NCBI GenBank assembly: GCA_025996695.1
Contig: BNTP01000161.1
Coordinates: forward strand, 1-5,339
Direction of reading: 5' to 3'
Length of the DNA stretch: 5,339 nt
DNA from: Bacteroidia bacterium
GTDB taxonomy: Bacteria > Bacteroidota > Bacteroidia > Bacteroidales > Azobacteroidaceae
A program made the position numbers and the translations under genes. Below the pieces are notes generated by a model, which worked only from the letters and a program-made list of their open reading frames with translations, was not told where the DNA came from and made no database searches. Shown in pieces: positions 1 through 5,338 of the stretch; the first letter of the stretch is position 1, and each line of letters opens with the position of its first letter.

Positions 1-193
1 TCGTAACCTCTACTAACCGTTTCCCTTTCAACGGCTCATTTGCCATAAAAATATTAGCTACACCATGGCGAATATATTCGTAATCCACACGTGCGTCCTT
101 GCCCGGTTTCATAGATTCTTCCTTCACTGTTTCTATTAATTGCTCCGGAGATTCGTCCATGCAAACAACAGGAAAATCTTCATTATAAGGTCG
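1..193 (-). pseudogene. IS630-family transposase fragment (partial, 5'-truncated)
   Basis: Reading the minus strand from 193 to the window edge gives 64 residues without a stop, beginning RPYNEDFPVVCMDESPEQLI and continuing through VDYEYIRHGVANIFM to KGKRLVEV. The block PVVCMDES followed by QL and then YEY-R-G--NIF is typical of the DDE domain of IS630-family transposases (IS630/Tc1 superfamily). The Asp of MDES should be the first catalytic acid. The helix-turn-helix N-terminal half that should precede this block is absent: coding similarity stops at about 190-200, where the sequence becomes the 57-bp repeat of the methylase cassette. The rest of the DDE domain lies beyond position 1. No IS terminal repeat is visible at the junction, so this is a truncated copy and not a clean insertion edge. 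Family call is confident; what lies outside the window is unknown. Confidence 0.82.
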
Positions 194-245
194 TTTAAAT
201 TCGGCAAATGTTGGGTTTGATATTGTGATTGGGAATCCGCCGTAT
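189..245 (+). repeat. Left 57-bp inverted repeat (candidate recombination site)
   Basis: This segment is identical over all 57 bases to the reverse complement of 2679-2735. Identity begins at the GG of ggtcgtttaaattcgg and ends at the TAT codon of NPPY. Immediately outside both limits the two copies differ. In the methylase frame the repeat reads GRLNSANVGFDIVIGNPPY, so it covers the conserved catalytic motif IV and would join any upstream half in frame. The strict boundaries fit site-specific exchange or recent gene conversion. The exact crossover point inside the repeat cannot be read from the sequence. Confidence 0.93.
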
Positions 246-1514
246 CTATTAGAAGGTAAAGCCCCAAAATCTGTGTTTGAAAATATACCATACTATCAGG
301 GGAAAATGGATTTGTGGTATAGTTTTGCCTGCGTTGGTATTGATTTGCTTAACGACAAGGGGCATTTATGCTTCATTGCTACAAACAAATGGGTAACAAA
401 TAATGGGGCTGGTATTTTGAGAAATAAAGTTATTGAGGATTCTCAAATCAAGCAACTTGTTGATTTTGGCAGTTATATGATTTTTGATAGTGCCAATATT
501 CAAACTATGATAATGCTTTTTAATAAAAATAGCGACAATGACGGTTATAACTTTGATTATCGGAAATTAATTGGCAATGATGTGAAATTACAAGATGTTA
601 TTGAAATTCTCAACAAAACAAGCACAAAAGCCCACTATTTAACACCAACCATAATAAGAGATAAATTCAAAAACAAGTTTCTGACTTTCAGTGAAAATAA
701 TGATATTTTTGAGAAAATTGCTAACAATGCTATTTATTTAGAAAAAAATGAATTATCACAAGGTGTAGTTTTTCCACAAGATTTTTTGAACAAAAAAAAT
801 CAAGATATTTTGGGCAAAAATTTTGTCGTTGGAGAAGGGATTTTTGCTTTGACAGAACAAGAAAAGAATAATTTGAATTTTTTAGAAGACGAATTAAAAT
901 TACTAAAACCATACTATACAACGGAAGAAATTCACAGGTATTTTACAGAAAGAGGAAACAAATTGTGGTTAATTTATACCTCGTCAAAATTCAAAAATCC
1001 AAATAGTTTCAATAATTATCCAAAATTAAAAGCACATTTAGATAGATTTACCCAAATTATCACTTCGGATAATAAACCATACGGATTGCATAGAACTCGG
1101 GAAGAAAAATATTTTATTGGAGAAAAAATAATTGTTATAAGAAAATCGGTTGGGACTCCTATTTTTTCCTATTGCGATTTCGATTGTTATGTTTCACAAA
1201 CATTCAATATTATAAAAACAAAAAAATGTAATCTAAAATTTTTATTAGGGCTACTAAATTCAAGATTAATAGCATTTTGGCTAAAAAGCAAAGGAAAAAT
1301 GCAGGGCAATAATTATCAATTAGATACAGAGCCATTAATGCAAGTTCCTATTAAAATTCCTGAAAATCAGCAACCAATAGTAACTTTGGTGGAACAAATT
1401 TTGCAATCAAAAAGGCAAAACACCAACACCGCCGAATTAGAAAAGAGAATAGATGTATTGGTTTATGAATTATATGGGCTGACGGATGAAGAAATCAGAA
1501 TAATTGAAGGATAA
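225..1514 (+). CDS. Eco57I/type IIG-like adenine methylase-specificity C-terminal half, cassette A (lacks N-terminal part)
   Basis: The 429-residue frame opens with IGNPPY (residues 2-7), motif IV of N6-adenine DNA methyltransferases. Residues 26-100 (LCFIATNKWVTNNGAG, then IKQLVDFGSYMIFDSANIQTMI) match the segment after motif IV in Eco57I-type enzymes. Residues 225-380 look like a TaqI-like C-terminal specificity domain: KPYGLHRTRE at 284-293, KIIVIRK at 301-307, LLGLLNSRLIAFW at 340-352. The tail (QPIVTLVEQIL at 383-393, LVYELYGLTDEEI at 412-424) is a helical end shared with cassette B. Complete Eco57I-like proteins carry the SAM-binding motif I upstream of NPPY; it is missing here. The GTG at 225 is an internal codon with no ribosome-binding site, and the frame is open only back to 189. 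It is probably a silent 3' half, or the 3' part of a disrupted gene. BREX PglX shares these motifs, but no BREX neighbours are seen. Confidence 0.8.
   Translation: MIGNPPYLLEGKAPKSVFENIPYYQGKMDLWYSFACVGIDLLNDKGHLCFIATNKWVTNNGAGILRNKVIEDSQIKQLVDFGSYMIFDSANIQTMIMLFNKNSDNDGYNFDYRKLIGNDVKLQDVIEILNKTSTKAHYLTPTIIRDKFKNKFLTFSENNDIFEKIANNAIYLEKNELSQGVVFPQDFLNKKNQDILGKNFVVGEGIFALTEQEKNNLNFLEDELKLLKPYYTTEEIHRYFTERGNKLWLIYTSSKFKNPNSFNNYPKLKAHLDRFTQIITSDNKPYGLHRTREEKYFIGEKIIVIRKSVGTPIFSYCDFDCYVSQTFNIIKTKKCNLKFLLGLLNSRLIAFWLKSKGKMQGNNYQLDTEPLMQVPIKIPENQQPIVTLVEQILQSKRQNTNTAELEKRIDVLVYELYGLTDEEIRIIEG
1461..1483 (+). repeat. 23-bp C-terminal match between cassettes (left copy)
   Basis: This stretch encodes the VYELYGLT region of cassette A and is identical to the reverse complement of 1660-1682 in cassette B, within a longer stretch of patchy DNA similarity (the GAAGAAATCA codons downstream also match). 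It reflects the shared C-terminal helix. It could also serve as a second, shorter homology for recombination between cassettes. Confidence 0.85.
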
Positions 1515-1625
1515 TTTTTGCAACCGAATCTTTTCCAATTCATTATCAAATAATTGCAACAATGCCAATATGATTTTCCGTCTGTAAAACATGGTGCAAA
1601 GGTACTACTTTTCATGAAATGGCAA
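1515..1625. other. Convergent intergenic gap between the two cassettes
   Basis: This 111-bp AT-rich spacer lies between the stop codons of two convergent frames. It holds no open frame of note and no strong stem-loop followed by a T-run on either strand, so no intrinsic terminator is called. An imperfect dyad centred on 1605 (aaaggtactactttt) and a repeated ttgcaac (1518 and 1554) are the only local structures noticed. Both may be chance in such AT-rich DNA. Confidence 0.5.
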
Positions 1626-2699
1626 TCAGTTTTTCTCTATTATCTTGATTTCTTCCTCTGTCAGCCCATATAATTCATAAACTAACTTGTCGATTTCCTT
1701 TTCTAATGCCGAAGTGTCGGCAACCGGATTTTCTTTTTTGGCGGAAAGAATTTGATTGACAAGGGTTATTATGGGTTGCGGATTTCCAATAGAAATATTT
1801 GGAATGGGAATACGAGAAGTTACTGCATTGTCAAAATGCATTGTTCTAATTGCTTTTGCAAAAATGAAGTTGTAAGCATACCAATTTACAAATTTTGAAT
1901 TTAATAATGCCCAAACCAATCGTTTGTCATAATCTTCATCAATCATTGTTATCTGATTTATTGTATCTGCAATGAAATAATCTTCCTTTACGGGAATACA
2001 GGCAATAATTTTAATATGCTCATACGGTTTTGTAACGTGTGCAACAATATTTTGCACTAAAATGGCAGTTGTACTTATCTTTGCTTTTTCTGTTAAAATC
2101 TTTTCATCGTTCAAATATCCTTTTATTCCTCTAATTCCAAATCTATCTATCTCTTTTCCTCCAATAACTTTGAATTTACCTTCGTTCTGAATAAATTTTT
2201 GAAACATTTCTCCTCTGTTATTTTTGGCAATATCATTCAAAGAGATACATTTTTCTATAATTTTTTCACCTATTTTTATTTCATTATTGGTTATTCCATT
2301 TGGATAAAAACCAAACTTTGTTTTAATTTTCTTGTCAACTATGCCGACCAAACAAAATTCTTTATCATTTGTAAATTTTACAGAATTGTAAAAGTTTGAT
2401 TTTACATTTTTCCTGTTTGATATTATACATGCTTCAAATAACACATTCTCAAATGCTTTTCCACAATCAACAATGAAACATAAATTGTCTTCTACAAAAT
2501 CTCTTGTGGAAGCATAATTTGAAGCAAAAGTAAAAGACTTGGGAATAATATAAGTTTCAAGTGCATTTTCTTTGCATAGAGTTAACCCTTTTTCAATAAA
2601 TAAAATGGCAGTTTCTGACGTTTTAATTTGAAAATTTTGTTTATAATATTGAATCTGTTCTTCGCTCAAACTTGCTCCATACGGCGGATTCCCAATCAC
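1626..2699 (-). CDS. Eco57I/type IIG-like adenine methylase-specificity C-terminal half, cassette B (lacks N-terminal part)
   Basis: This 357-residue frame is convergent with cassette A and begins in the other 57-bp repeat with the same IGNPPY motif, followed by a different sequence (GASLSEEQIQYYKQ). Residues 48-95 (ETYIIPKSFTFAS, then FIVDCGKAFENVLFEACI) align in type with the post-NPPY segment of Eco57I-like methylases. Residues 150-300 form the presumed target-recognition region, with RGEMFQKFI at 162-170, VIGGKEIDRFG at 178-188 and LVWALLNSKFVNWY at 261-274. The last is the counterpart of cassette A's LLNSRLIAFW. The end (PQPIITLVNQIL at 307-318, LVYELYGLTEEEIKIIE at 339-355) closely matches cassette A, so only the middle specificity part differs. 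SAM-binding motif I is absent, and a stop at 2754-2756 lies close upstream. The presumed role is the alternative specificity module that replaces cassette A after inversion. Confidence 0.8.
   Translation of the reverse strand: MIGNPPYGASLSEEQIQYYKQNFQIKTSETAILFIEKGLTLCKENALETYIIPKSFTFASNYASTRDFVEDNLCFIVDCGKAFENVLFEACIISNRKNVKSNFYNSVKFTNDKEFCLVGIVDKKIKTKFGFYPNGITNNEIKIGEKIIEKCISLNDIAKNNRGEMFQKFIQNEGKFKVIGGKEIDRFGIRGIKGYLNDEKILTEKAKISTTAILVQNIVAHVTKPYEHIKIIACIPVKEDYFIADTINQITMIDEDYDKRLVWALLNSKFVNWYAYNFIFAKAIRTMHFDNAVTSRIPIPNISIGNPQPIITLVNQILSAKKENPVADTSALEKEIDKLVYELYGLTEEEIKIIEKN
1660..1682 (-). repeat. 23-bp C-terminal match between cassettes (right copy)
   Basis: Partner of 1461-1483 in inverted orientation, encoding the VYELYGLT part of cassette B. 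It is separated from the left copy by 176 bp that hold both stop codons and the convergent intergenic gap. Confidence 0.85.
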
Positions 2700-2735
2700 A
2701 ATATCAAACCCAACATTTGCCGAATTTAAACGACC
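2679..2735 (-). repeat. Right 57-bp inverted repeat (candidate recombination site)
   Basis: This is the reverse-complement partner of 189-245 with no mismatches. On the minus strand it supplies the start of the second methylase cassette (NPPY codons end at 2679). Upstream on the minus strand the frame stays open for only six more codons and meets TAA at 2754-2756, so no fixed N-terminal domain is attached here. The nearby invertase gene begins at 2841 on the opposite strand. Confidence 0.93.
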
Positions 2736-2779
2736 CCGCCTAACTTCTGCATCTTAATGAAAATAATTTGAAAACTCCC

Positions 2780-2809
2780 TTTTAATGTCGCATAAAATCT
2801 GTATATTTT
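2780..2809 (+). promoter_or_regulatory. Possible Bacteroidetes-type promoter of the invertase gene
   Basis: TATATTTT at 2802-2809 matches the Bacteroidetes -7 element (TAnnTTTG) except for its last base. A TTTT-type -33 element lies 18 bp upstream at 2780-2783, against TTTG in the consensus. Transcription would start a few bases downstream, giving a leader of roughly 25 nt before the ATG at 2841. The element overlaps a 7-bp-arm palindrome (2792-2811). AT richness makes chance matches likely, so this is weak. Confidence 0.3.
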
Positions 2810-2840
2810 ATTAGTTCAATAACAATTTAAATTAGTCATT

Positions 2841-3434
2841 ATGAATTACGGTTACATCAGAGTAAGCTCTGATAAACAGACAGTTGAAAATCAAAGGTTT
2901 GAAATAAAGAACTTTTGTAAAAGAAACGGCATGATTGTCAATCATTGGTTTGAAGAAACTATTTCCGGCACAAAAGGCGTTGAGAAACGGGAATTAGGAA
3001 AACTCCTCAAAAAGATGAAACGCGATGATATTCTGATTTGTTCGGAATTGTCGCGGTTGGGAAGAAATTTATTGATGATTATGGCGGTTTTAAACGATTG
3101 CATGAATCGCGATGTTCAAGTTTGGACAATCAAAGAAAATTATCGCTTGGGAAACGACATCAACAGCAAGGTGCTTGCTTTCGCTTTTGGTCTTTCTGCC
3201 GAAATTGAACGCAATCTTATCTCTCAACGCACCAAAGAGGCACTTGCCCGCAAACGTGCGGAAGGCGTTGCGCTTGGTCGCCCGAAAGGCAGTAAATCGA
3301 AAGTCAAAAAATTGACCGGAAAAGAATCGGAAATTAAAAATCTATTGGCTAAACGAATATCGAAAAGCGCAATTGCACGGATTTATGGCGTTCATCGGCT
3401 GACAGTGGCGGAATTTGTGAAAGGCTTTGGGTAG
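2841..3434 (+). CDS. mpi: Mpi-family serine DNA invertase (site-specific recombinase)
   Basis: A 197-residue small serine recombinase of the resolvase/invertase family, a usual length. The catalytic domain (about 1-135) starts YGYIRVSSDKQ with the nucleophilic Ser9. The active-site arginines are in ELSRLGRN (Arg72 and Arg75), and the core strand-helix AFAFGLSAEIERNLISQRTKEAL at 113-135 leads into the long E-helix. The hinge GRPKGSK (146-152) is followed by a DNA-binding helix-turn-helix at about 161-192 (SKSAIARIYGVHRLTVAEF). The TVENQRFEI and ISGTKGVEKR blocks are characteristic of the Bacteroides master invertase Mpi group. The ATG at 2841 is supported by the conserved N-terminus; upstream is AT-rich without a Shine-Dalgarno, as is normal in Bacteroidetes. 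The enzyme would pair inverted sites, cleave both strands through 5'-phosphoserine links and rejoin after rotation. Its position next to the right 57-bp repeat makes the methylase cassette the likely local target, though Mpi-type enzymes can also act on distant sites. Confidence 0.93.
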   Translation: MNYGYIRVSSDKQTVENQRFEIKNFCKRNGMIVNHWFEETISGTKGVEKRELGKLLKKMKRDDILICSELSRLGRNLLMIMAVLNDCMNRDVQVWTIKENYRLGNDINSKVLAFAFGLSAEIERNLISQRTKEALARKRAEGVALGRPKGSKSKVKKLTGKESEIKNLLAKRISKSAIARIYGVHRLTVAEFVKGFG

Positions 3435-4165
3435 CAAAGTAAGGCATCCTGCTGTTCAAGAATCCTTTGAAGATAGGAGATAAAGGAGTTACAACTTCTT
3501 TCCCATGTGGAAAGTCGAAGGTGAAAGGTGAAGGGTGGAAAAGTGGAAGCCGGAGGCTGAAATCTTTGTAGCCGTGACGCGTCGGCCCAAGCCACATGCG
3601 TCCCCCAATCGCTCCACCGGGCAGGAGGCTGATAATCGTACCATCCTGCGAGCCCGTCTATCGCGATCCAATGATTGCGCAAGGTAGTCGTAGAACCGGA
3701 GGTACCCACACCGCTGTTTAAACCGACAGAAAACTGAGATACCAAATTTTGCCATTGACTTAGATCCGGCAGATGCCAATCAGGCCCAAGTTGTTGGCAA
3801 GCAGGTTCTGCTAGTGACAGTTCGTAATACCATCCGCGACCGGATTGTGGACTCGTCGCACCTGGGTCGTAACTTGTTGTTGTTGGGATGCCTTCGGCAA
3901 TATTTTGCGTTGTCCAGCAAAGATCTTCTATACCGGTATTATTATAATTCGCCGTCGTATAAGTTTTAATCAGGTCGCCACACTTCCAGGGTATCTGCGG
4001 CGCATCCACCACGGCACTCTCGTTAAACGCCGTCACAGTCGGAATAGAGAACACAATCTCTTCGCCGTCCAAGCCCAGCGTCAGCAAAAATGTATATTGC
4101 CTGCCGGCTTCAAACATGATGCCTTGCGCTTTATTTGCCGGGTCATGCAGGCGAAAAACTACCTG
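3392..4165 (-). pseudogene. Fimbrillin C-terminus plus FISUMP domain (3' piece of broken lipoprotein gene)
   Basis: This is the third piece of the fimbrillin gene, read after an in-frame TGA at 4166-4168; its first internal ATG is at 4117. Counting from that Met, MFEAGRQYTFLLTLGL (1-16), then IVFSIPTVTAF (21-31), is the C-terminal strand pair typical of fimbrillin (Mfa/FimA-like) proteins. Residues 50-180 are a FISUMP (Fibrobacter succinogenes major paralogous) domain: CWTTQNIAEG at 67-76, GWYYELSLAEPACQQLGPDW at 95-114, HLPDLSQWQNLV at 115-126. The usual end of that domain (the GYWWS and GFSVRC parts) is not found. From about residue 190 the frame crosses the purine repeat and then 43 bp antisense to the invertase gene, so residues 190-241 are probably run-on. 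Surface adhesin or fimbrial tip-type function is inferred from the family. Confidence 0.7.
3505..3547 (+). repeat. Degenerate purine-rich GTGGAAA/GTGAAAG repeat
   Basis: A run of loosely repeated units (gtggaaagtc, gaaggtgaaag, gtgaagg, gtggaaaa, gtggaag) in which one strand is almost all purine plus T. Such GTGGAAA-type arrays are common in intergenic DNA of Bacteroidetes and are not coding. Its presence suggests that the FISUMP frame, which reads across it, has already lost its genuine end by about 3548. Nothing else is recognised between the invertase stop and this point. Confidence 0.5.
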
Positions 4166-4197
4166 TCACGTATTCACGGTGTCATTCGTGAGGTAAT

Positions 4198-4974
4198 TCA
4201 CTTCGGCAACGGTGGCGTATAAATAAGTAGCATCCGCCGGACTGGGGCGGCTATTTCGGCGACTGTGCCATATTCCGGAGTGCTGCCGGTGAAGGCTCCC
4301 AACACAGTTTTTTGCGGCAGCACCATCAAGCCGTTACTCGCATTGGTAACATCGGTGTAATCGCTACTGCCAGTTCCTGTGCTGTAAGGCACATACACAT
4401 TTGTTCTTCCAAGATCCACTTTATAAGTCACTGAATCGGATTGTGATTTCCATGAAACGTTGTATGCTCCCGAAACATGCGGAAATGGCTCTGCTGCATT
4501 CGGTACCGAATCAAGTATGTTGAGCGTTCCCATCGATTTCAAATTACTCAAAGCCAGTTCTTTAATCAGATAGGTCTTGTTTTTGTTCTGATTCTGAGCC
4601 TTGAAAACAATCCGTGACAGGGCATGCTTGAAATTCAATTGGACGCTCGGACTGCTTGTATAAGTCAAATCTACACTTTTAGTCACCATGAAGTCCTCTT
4701 GTTGATCAACGCCGTTCCATCCCGGCACGGTGTATTCAATCTCGGGGCCGGTGGCAGGAGGGGTCGTGACTGAGGGCGCCTGTTTCAAACCGGTCGTGAC
4801 ATTCACACTGGACGCAGGCGAGTAAGCAAAGAAATCCACGGAGTCTCTTGCCGGCCAGTTGGCTTTTGGGAAATAGTCCCAATTGTTGGCACCTGCCCCA
4901 TCCTCTTCACCGCGCGTCACGGTCACGCCGTTCAGCACATAACCATCATAAGCACTACCTGTGGGAGACTCCAT
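4198..4974 (-). pseudogene. Fimbrillin family (Mfa/FimA-like) lipoprotein, central piece
   Basis: 258 residues in one frame, genuine to about residue 243. Features of Bacteroidetes fimbrillin-like proteins are VDFFAYSP (46-53), QLNFKHALSRIVFKAQ (112-127, the conserved HALS--F-A motif) and GLMVLPQ (215-221, the usual LPQ strand). It is rich in Ser, Thr and aromatic residues, as expected for an exported beta-sandwich subunit. The ATG at 4974 is not the real start: the preceding 60 residues, with signal peptide, lie in the next frame, joined at a GG run at 4971-4972. The other end runs into a stop at 4198-4200 after a frameshift at the G4 run 4244-4247. Beyond it, another frame continues the protein (ADATYLYATVAEVNYLTN) up to a TGA at 4166-4168. 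These proteins form surface fimbriae or cell-wall-linked adhesins. The gene appears inactivated. Confidence 0.78.
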
Positions 4975-5150
4975 GCCGAGGTGGTGAACGAAGTCATCGA
5001 CCCTGCGGTGGTCACACTCGCGCGCAGCTGTTTGTCCGCGAATGTCTTGAAGGAAATTTCTCTCCCACTACTTTGCACCGGATTGTTTTGATACAAATCG
5101 GTTGCACAACTGCTGCTCAAAGCTGCCAGGCCGAGCAGGCTAAAAAACAT
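4932..5150 (-). pseudogene. Fimbrillin lipoprotein N-terminus with signal peptide (5' piece of broken gene)
   Basis: The frame starts MFFSLLGLAALSSSCATDLYQ: a short hydrophobic segment followed by a lipobox-like LSSSC with Cys15, indicating a lipoprotein anchored after signal peptidase II cleavage. Residues 31-60 (EISFKTFADKQLRASVTTAG, then FTTSAW) are the usual first strands of fimbrillin-like proteins. The genuine frame ends at about residue 60 (4971); the last 12 residues to 4932 are out of frame. One inserted base at the GG of 4971-4972 would give SAW-ESPTGSAYDGY and join the central piece. The signal peptide lacks the usual basic start. One more A in the A7 tract (5153-5159) would put GTG 5162-5164 in frame and add MRKKT. 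Confidence 0.72.
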
Positions 5151-5170
5151 TGTTTTTTTCTCACGTTTTC

Positions 5171-5191
5171 TAATTATTAATTATTAATTTA
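5171..5191 (+). repeat. Short tandem repeat, 7-bp unit TAATTAT
   Basis: Three consecutive 7-bp units, two exact (taattat) and a third with changes (taattta). They lie in the 38-bp gap between the stop of the upstream coding region and the fimbrillin start and overlap that stop by three bases. On the minus strand this would be the leader of the fimbrillin gene. A pyrimidine-rich tract follows to about 5216. No promoter motif stands out. Confidence 0.75.
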
Positions 5192-5338
5192 TTTTCTCTC
5201 TCTCTTTTCTCTTTCATCTATTTTCATGGCATGCAGATACCATTGTTGCAGATCGTTTTTTATTTTTTCAGTTGACTTTATCGTATTTTCGTATGCGTAC
5301 CATTGCTTAAACTCTTGACTGATCTGATAGGCATTTTT
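5189..5338 (-). CDS. 3' end of an unidentified coding region (partial)
   Basis: The minus strand from the window edge is open for 49 codons to a TAA at 5189-5191, with no start codon required inside the window. The product includes KNAYQISQEFKQWYAYEN, then LQQWYLHAMKIDE, and ends REKRERK. It is rich in charged residues, Gln and Trp/Tyr, and is probably helical. The other two minus-strand frames are interrupted within the same stretch. I do not recognise a family. The stop lies 38 bp from the fimbrillin ATG at 5150 on the same strand, so the two could have been co-transcribed. The C-terminal Glu-Lys-Arg run comes from a GA-rich low-complexity tract, which lowers certainty. Confidence 0.45.
   Translation of the reverse strand, partial: KNAYQISQEFKQWYAYENTIKSTEKIKNDLQQWYLHAMKIDEREKRERK

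Larger units (their letters stand above)
189..2735. other. Candidate invertible restriction-modification specificity cassette
   Basis: A 2547-bp segment is bounded by identical 57-bp inverted repeats and contains two convergent reading frames. Each starts in its repeat with the methyltransferase motif IGNPPY and then encodes a different target-recognition region. A serine invertase gene starts about 105 bp beyond the right repeat. Inverted repeats inside the 5' coding part of two alternative 3' halves, plus an adjacent invertase, is the standard architecture of a coding-sequence DNA inversion switch, as known for phase-variable restriction-modification specificity genes. Inversion itself is inferred, not observed. 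Neither flank shows an in-frame N-terminal half to be switched: stops lie at 186-188 on the left and 2754-2756 on the right. Confidence 0.72.

Noticed and set aside
227..237. Dyad GATT-ggg-AATC inside the 57-bp repeat as the invertase crossover core
   Set aside because: The arms are only 4 bp, and the sequence is fully explained by the codons for the conserved IGNPP motif.
730..921. 63-residue minus-strand frame inside cassette A
   Set aside because: It is antisense to a well-supported methylase frame, has low-complexity composition and no recognisable motif.
1515..1625. Bidirectional intrinsic terminator between the convergent cassettes
   Set aside because: No GC-containing stem with a following T-run was found on either strand.
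2199..2399. 66-residue plus-strand frame inside cassette B
   Set aside because: Phe/Tyr/Ile-rich product that is the shadow of the AT-rich methylase coding strand; no start signal.
2700..2760. Short minus-strand frame MQKLGGVV ending at the right repeat as the end of a fixed gene
   Set aside because: Too short, with a nearby upstream stop and no family similarity; the region is better explained as the invertase upstream region.
3112..3315. 67-residue frame within the invertase gene
   Set aside because: Overlaps the conserved serine recombinase in another frame and shows no family features.
3349..3779. Two further minus-strand frames (3349-3597 and 3489-3779) over the FISUMP 3' end
   Set aside because: Considered as continuations of the FISUMP domain after another frameshift, but neither contains the expected GYWWS or GFSVRC-type ending, so no third frameshift was called there.
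3845..4222. 125-residue plus-strand frame opposite the fimbrillin and FISUMP pieces
   Set aside because: Antisense to clear fimbrillin and FISUMP motifs; Arg/Cys/His-rich shadow composition.
4848..5180. 110-residue plus-strand frame opposite the lipoprotein N-terminus
   Set aside because: Opposite strand carries the signal peptide and fimbrillin start; the product is His/Arg/Cys-rich with no motif.
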